Positions 60,479 through 64,000 of a stretch of DNA of 64,000 bases are shown one piece after another. Origin of the DNA: Gammaproteobacteria bacterium (GTDB lineage: Bacteria; Pseudomonadota; Gammaproteobacteria; Chromatiales; Chromatiaceae); assembly GCA_020445415.1 (NCBI GenBank), contig JAGRGP010000045.1, positions 1-64,000 of the forward strand. Direction: 5' to 3'. A program made the translations under genes and the position numbers. The notes below the pieces were generated by a model. It was not told where the DNA came from. It searched no databases and saw only the letters and a list, made by a program, of their open reading frames with translations. Within the stretch, counting starts at the first letter, position 1. Every line of letters starts with the position of its first letter.

Positions 60479-60594
60479 CTTCCAGGATCGTGTCCGATTT
60501 ACATCCAGTTACTTCGGTCTGACAGGTGTGACGATGCGTGAATTATCTTCCTCGTGTGACCGGGATTCCAGCGGAGAGTTCCAAGGGCGGGCAA

Positions 60595-61197
60595 TCAGTG
60601 GTAGCGGCGCATCTGTCCAACAAGAACCCCTTGAATGGCGATACGTTCGGGTGCGAATTTCATGGGTCGCAGGGAGGCATTGGCGGGATGCAGAACCACC
60701 ATCCCCGGACGCTGTTCAATACGCTTGAGCGTGGCCTCGCTACCGTCTACCAGCGCCACCACGATATCGCCATTTCTAGCCTGCGTCCGTTCCTCAACGA
60801 CAATATGGTCACCATCATGGATACCGTCATCGATCATCGAATCGCCCTTTACTTGGAGCACGAAACAGGGGCGGGGGGTGCGCAAGAAGGCGGGAACCTC
60901 GATGTTTTCGTCCCGGTCTACGGCCTCGATGGGTTTTCCCGCGGCGATGTAGCCTAGTAGGGGTAGTCGGTTTTCGTCCTGCCGCTGGACCAGCCTTATG
61001 CCACGGCGATGATTGTTCATCGGTTCGATCAATCCAGCCTTGATGAGGGCCTGGATCTGTTTGTGCAATGAGCCTTTCGAGCTCAGTCCCAACGCCGCGC
61101 ATAACTCGTCGAGGGTGGGGGGATGGGTAAATACCTCACCGTGATCCCGTAAATAATCGTATATTTCCTGCTGCCTGCGGGTGAGAGTTGAATCCAT
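60595..61197 (-). CDS. lexA: LexA SOS repressor, variant DNA-binding domain
   Basis: A 200-residue repressor. The N-terminal winged helix (1-70) has the recognition-helix region LSSKGSLHKQIQALIKAGLIE, which resembles alphaproteobacterial LexA (S-K-x-x-[IL]-H) more than E. coli LexA. The C-terminal peptidase is complete: cleavage site Ala86-Gly87 (YIAAGKP), Ser120 (KGDSMIDDG) and Lys158 (ATLKRIE). It would cleave itself when RecA is active. A GTTC-N7-GTTC box at 61214-61228 just ahead of the gene agrees with the recognition helix and suggests autoregulation. No sulA, recA or imuB is in the window. Confidence 0.92.
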   Translation of the reverse strand: MDSTLTRRQQEIYDYLRDHGEVFTHPPTLDELCAALGLSSKGSLHKQIQALIKAGLIEPMNNHRRGIRLVQRQDENRLPLLGYIAAGKPIEAVDRDENIEVPAFLRTPRPCFVLQVKGDSMIDDGIHDGDHIVVEERTQARNGDIVVALVDGSEATLKRIEQRPGMVVLHPANASLRPMKFAPERIAIQGVLVGQMRRYH

Positions 61198-61213
61198 CGA
61201 GCGAGTTACCTTT

Positions 61214-61233
61214 GTTCTATTCAGGTTCTATTC
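61214..61233. promoter_or_regulatory. LexA box of GTTC-N7-GTTC type upstream of lexA
   Basis: GTTCTATTC occurs twice (61214-61222 and 61225-61233), giving GTTC-N7-GTTC, the SOS box known from alphaproteobacteria. It lies 17 bases from the lexA start codon, where a repressor would block the gene. Confidence 0.6.
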
Positions 61234-61261
61234 TAGACGGAAAACCGATCGGAGTGAAGGG

Positions 61262-63007
61262 TCAGTCGGTCCAGGAAAACACGGCTTTGACCTGGTTACC
61301 CGGAGCCAGATAACTGACCGATTCACAGAGCTCACGGACCAGATGAATGCCTCTTCCCGACAGAATATTCTTATCGAGTTTATGGGATACATGATCCCAT
61401 TCCTGGAAATTAAAGCCATCACCGCTGTCTTCCACAGATACCTCCACGCTTCCCCCTCCAGGGCGCGGACGGGTGAATATGCGCAGTTTGATGAATCCGT
61501 CCTTGAGCGCCAGCAGCCGCTTTTCCCGCTCCTTGAGGTAGCCTGCGAAACCTCCAGCGTCCTGTTTCTTTTCTGAACTCAGGCCGAGCACCCCATGGTC
61601 AAGGGCATTTACATAGAGCTCGGTTAAGACGGTGTAGAGGACCCGGCGTTGGCGCCCGAGGCCGGCGATTTCCTGTAAATGGCTAATGATCAGTGGGATT
61701 GGATCGCTCTCTCGCAGTCTACTGCCCGACAGCGTCAACGAAAACTCGGTGGTATCTTGCACCGCCAGGTGCTCAGTCAAAGTTGGGTCCGGGTCAGAGT
61801 CCAGTGATCTATCCCGTTCAGGGTGCCGGTTGAATACTGAGGGGATACAGGGGATGAGGGCCAGGCTGATATCATCGTCTTGGGGGGCATCCTGACGAAA
61901 CCGGGCTAGGGACTCGCTGATTCCATCCAATAATCGGGTGGGATCTGCGGTTTCGCGCAGGGCGCGGTCCAACCGGGATTGGCCGAAATAGTCTTGATCA
62001 GGGTTGCGGGCTTCCAATACGCCGTCGCTCATCAGCAGGATTTGATCACCCGGCTTGATGACAAAATGCTCCGTGGCCTCTTGGAAGTCGATATCGGGCA
62101 GAATGCTAAGCGGCAGGCAGCGGGAAAGGAAACGGTGTTTGATAGCGTTGCGTTTTCCATCTACCAAGAGAACATCCGGCATCCCGCAATTGCAGACCGT
62201 TACATGTTTGAGGGAGTTGCTGACGGACACGAACTGCACCGCAAAGAACATGCTGGTAGGTAGGAGCCGGTGGAGTTTACGATTGATACCCGCAAGGATC
62301 TGTTGGGGTGAAAATCCTTTGTTGGTCATTGCTCGGAATACCTCCGAGGCGGGTAGTGCGCCAATAGCCGCGGCTAACCCGTGGCCGGTAAAGTCTCCCA
62401 AAATGACGTTGAGATCACCCGCAGGGGTATAGGCGCTAAGCAGCACGTCGCCACTGAATACATCAGCCGAATTCAGCAGGGTTCTGATCTGGTGCATGGC
62501 AACATTGGGAGCCAGCACCGCGCCGCTGAATACGCTCTCGGCGGTTTCCTCATCCTTCTTCATTCGCCGGTAGAGGCTACTAAAGCGCGCTTGCAGCGAT
62601 CTGATCCGATCGATTGCGATCAGGGTTGCCCTCAGGGACAGCATGTCGATGGGACGATGCAGAAAACCATCGATACCGGCATCCATGCATGAACTGAGGC
62701 AAGAATCGAGAGCATCCTCGTTATGCATGGACGTGAGAAAAACAACGGGCACAAACTGACCGGGGTCGATTTCCCTGATTTGGTGGGCAAGTTGGCAGTC
62801 GTCGGTGATAACCGTGTCCGGTCGAGCGCGCCGAAACTCGGTCAGTGCCCGGTCAACATTCGTAAATTGCCGGGCCCGATATCCCAGTTGCTGTAAGCCA
62901 GAGTTCAGGGCTGTTCGGCTGGCCGGGTTGCTATCGAGGATGAGCACCTCCTTGTATGCCGGGTTATTTATCCCGGCCCGGTTATCCGGACAGCTGGCGG
63001 TGCCCAT
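61262..63007 (-). CDS. RsbU-like regulator: receiver, PP2C phosphatase and ATPase domains
   Basis: A 581-residue signalling protein of three parts. Residues about 20-135 form a receiver-like domain, with LILDSNPASRTAL and a probable phospho-acceptor in PDTVITDDC. Residues about 165-395 form a PP2C/SpoIIE-type phosphatase (FSGDVLLSAYTPAGD, VILGDFTGHG, QILLMSDGVLEARN, DDDISLAL). Residues about 440-581 form an anti-sigma-factor-like ATPase (ELYVNALDHGVLG, EDSGDGFNF, GRGIHLVRELC). Such fusions control partner switching of sigma factors. No STAS-domain antagonist or sigma factor is in the window. It lies 64 bases upstream of lexA, same strand. Confidence 0.88.
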   Translation of the reverse strand: MGTASCPDNRAGINNPAYKEVLILDSNPASRTALNSGLQQLGYRARQFTNVDRALTEFRRARPDTVITDDCQLAHQIREIDPGQFVPVVFLTSMHNEDALDSCLSSCMDAGIDGFLHRPIDMLSLRATLIAIDRIRSLQARFSSLYRRMKKDEETAESVFSGAVLAPNVAMHQIRTLLNSADVFSGDVLLSAYTPAGDLNVILGDFTGHGLAAAIGALPASEVFRAMTNKGFSPQQILAGINRKLHRLLPTSMFFAVQFVSVSNSLKHVTVCNCGMPDVLLVDGKRNAIKHRFLSRCLPLSILPDIDFQEATEHFVIKPGDQILLMSDGVLEARNPDQDYFGQSRLDRALRETADPTRLLDGISESLARFRQDAPQDDDISLALIPCIPSVFNRHPERDRSLDSDPDPTLTEHLAVQDTTEFSLTLSGSRLRESDPIPLIISHLQEIAGLGRQRRVLYTVLTELYVNALDHGVLGLSSEKKQDAGGFAGYLKEREKRLLALKDGFIKLRIFTRPRPGGGSVEVSVEDSGDGFNFQEWDHVSHKLDKNILSGRGIHLVRELCESVSYLAPGNQVKAVFSWTD

Positions 63008-63271
63008 CTGATTCTGTTCTCCACCTATTCTACTTGCCGTTGTTCAACGGCGGTATCGGCTGATCGAAGGGAGTTCTTGAAATTGGCGCCAGTGGATAGT
63101 GTGGGAGCACCCGCTGTCCTAGGAGCCTTCAGGTAATCGGTGTGTGGAATGCTGGATCAACCCGGTGTCGACGGGGGTATCGCCGAGAGGTGCTACTTTT
63201 CGGAAATGGCAGATACCGTCCGCTCCACGTTCGGTACGGACTCATCCACAGGTAGACCGCGGTAAAGGGAA

Positions 63272-63796
63272 TTAGACTCGCAGAGTATTCCGGGATGCCG
63301 GTTGGTCCGGTTTGGACGCCGGGCCCTGGTTTAGAAAATTCGCACGGGTTGCTCCAGCATGTAACTCTTCGATCACGAGATGCCCGCGTCGACGGTTTTC
63401 TCTACGCCGATCCCGGTAACTGGTGGATGGTTGTGCTGTCCGGGATCCGCGGCGCCGGTCGCCTGCGGAGGAGCGGTGGATAAAACGCCTAACTTCCATG
63501 AATTTACCCTTTAGAAAAGCTCCGTCAAGGCGCTCAATGGCGTCCACGGCATCCCTCTCTGACTTCAGACGGGCGATACCATGAAACTCCACGACTCCCG
63601 TGTCTTCGTTGGTAAATTTATAGATCTCGCAGTTGACCGCTGACAGGCCAGCTCCCGACCGGAAGATTTTCCAACGCGGTCTAATGGCGTTTGACACGAA
63701 ATGAATTAAATCAAGCCGCGTTACCGACTCGGGCAATCTACGTATGAATACTTCCACCCCAACACACTCCAACCGACCCCTTGAGGGTAAACTCAC
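63272..63796 (-). CDS. RRM-domain RNA-binding protein
   Basis: A 174-residue protein with one RNA-recognition motif in about residues 13-105: VEVFIRRLPESVTRLDLIHF is the RNP2 strand and first helix, and GVVEFHGIARLKSERDAVDA covers the RNP1 region (aromatics partly replaced). A basic Arg-rich stretch follows (GDRRRGSRTAQ, RDRRRENRRRGHL), which would help bind RNA. Such small RRM proteins are cold-shock or post-transcriptional regulators in proteobacteria. Start is GTG at 63796, though GTGs nearer the domain (about residues 12-14) are possible. Confidence 0.75.
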   Translation of the reverse strand: MSLPSRGRLECVGVEVFIRRLPESVTRLDLIHFVSNAIRPRWKIFRSGAGLSAVNCEIYKFTNEDTGVVEFHGIARLKSERDAVDAIERLDGAFLKGKFMEVRRFIHRSSAGDRRRGSRTAQPSTSYRDRRRENRRRGHLVIEELHAGATRANFLNQGPASKPDQPASRNTLRV

Positions 63797-63854
63797 ATTG
63801 CTATTTTATTATAGACTCAACTACTTGCTGTTGTCCGGAAAAGTTTGAACCGAG

Positions 63855-64000
63855 TCACATTATCACTGATGGAGCGGGAACCTTAATGGCCAGGGAAGCG
63901 CCCAGGACGAAGTGGGAGAAGGCCGCGTTTCGGGGCAGTTCCGGGTTCAACAACTGGGTGCGGTGGCGGACAGCACGTTGCGCATGGCCGTAGTCTCGAT
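63855..64000 (-). CDS. Possible C-terminal end of a gene entering from the right edge
   Basis: The minus strand is open from the right edge to TGA at 63855-63857, giving 47 codons that read like protein (RTQLLNPELPRNAAFSHFVL, ASLAIKVPAPSVIM). No family was recognised. The fragment is short, so it may be chance. The plus-strand frame over the same bases looks less protein-like. Confidence 0.35.
   Translation of the reverse strand, partial: RDYGHAQRAVRHRTQLLNPELPRNAAFSHFVLGASLAIKVPAPSVIM

Noticed and set aside
63781-63993. 70-codon plus-strand frame near the right edge
   Set aside because: Composition is unlike protein and the opposite strand offers a better, though weak, open frame.

Overview
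The window looks like chromosomal DNA of a gammaproteobacterium that can denitrify, probably a sulfur- or ammonia-associated chemolithotroph. This is an inference. It rests on a cd1-type nitrite reductase, an octaheme cytochrome of the hydroxylamine-oxidoreductase family, a Dnr-like regulator with matching FNR-type sites, hydrogenase accessory genes, a Bat/MoxR operon and the general look of the proteins. No rRNA, tRNA, phage, CRISPR array or intact insertion sequence was seen.

Layout. 1-7 kb is a nitrogen-oxide region: the start of nirS (cut by the left edge), a membrane-anchored hemerythrin, an HAO-like octaheme cytochrome, a second hemerythrin with a DUF2249 protein and a polytopic membrane protein in one operon, and a Crp/Fnr regulator. 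Four TTGAT-N4-ATCAA-type sites lie in the gaps. 7-14 kb is signalling and housekeeping: a Cache chemoreceptor, nadA, an HDOD protein with a GAF-GGDEF cyclase, and a dynamin-like GTPase. 14-24 kb is a one-directional run that I cannot assign to a known system: an SCP2-domain protein, an RND adaptor and a giant RND permease with an extra membrane segment and a histone-H1-like tail, two exported proteins rich in Gly/Pro/Arg/aromatics that share FRP-like motifs, a ParA-like ATPase, a DUF302 protein and a Met-rich coiled-coil membrane protein.

24-32 kb holds a fused 5-oxoprolinase, divergent from a TRAP transporter and a MarR-type regulator. 31-39 kb groups DNA-repair genes: photolyase, a radical SAM protein, and an MrfA-like helicase overlapping an MrfB-like exonuclease. 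39-49 kb holds unusual fusions and orphans: a papain-like protease fused to a GxSxG hydrolase beside a 143-bp MITE-like element, a ZnuA-like protein fused to a SCO copper chaperone, a Ser/Thr kinase with a cyclic-nucleotide-binding domain and an overlapping unknown partner, and HupF-like and HupK proteins with no hydrogenase in view.

49-64 kb holds an OmpR/EnvZ-type pair divergent from a Spy-like protein across a symmetrical operator, OsmC, a zeta-class GST, YqcC, the complete moxR-DUF58-DUF4381-batA-batB/C-batD operon, lexA preceded by a GTTC-N7-GTTC box of the type known from alphaproteobacteria, an RsbU-like three-domain regulator, an RRM protein and a possible gene fragment at the right edge.

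The best candidates for something undescribed are the 14-24 kb cluster, the ZnuA-SCO fusion, the protease-hydrolase fusion and the kinase/partner pair. All functions are read from sequence without database searches.
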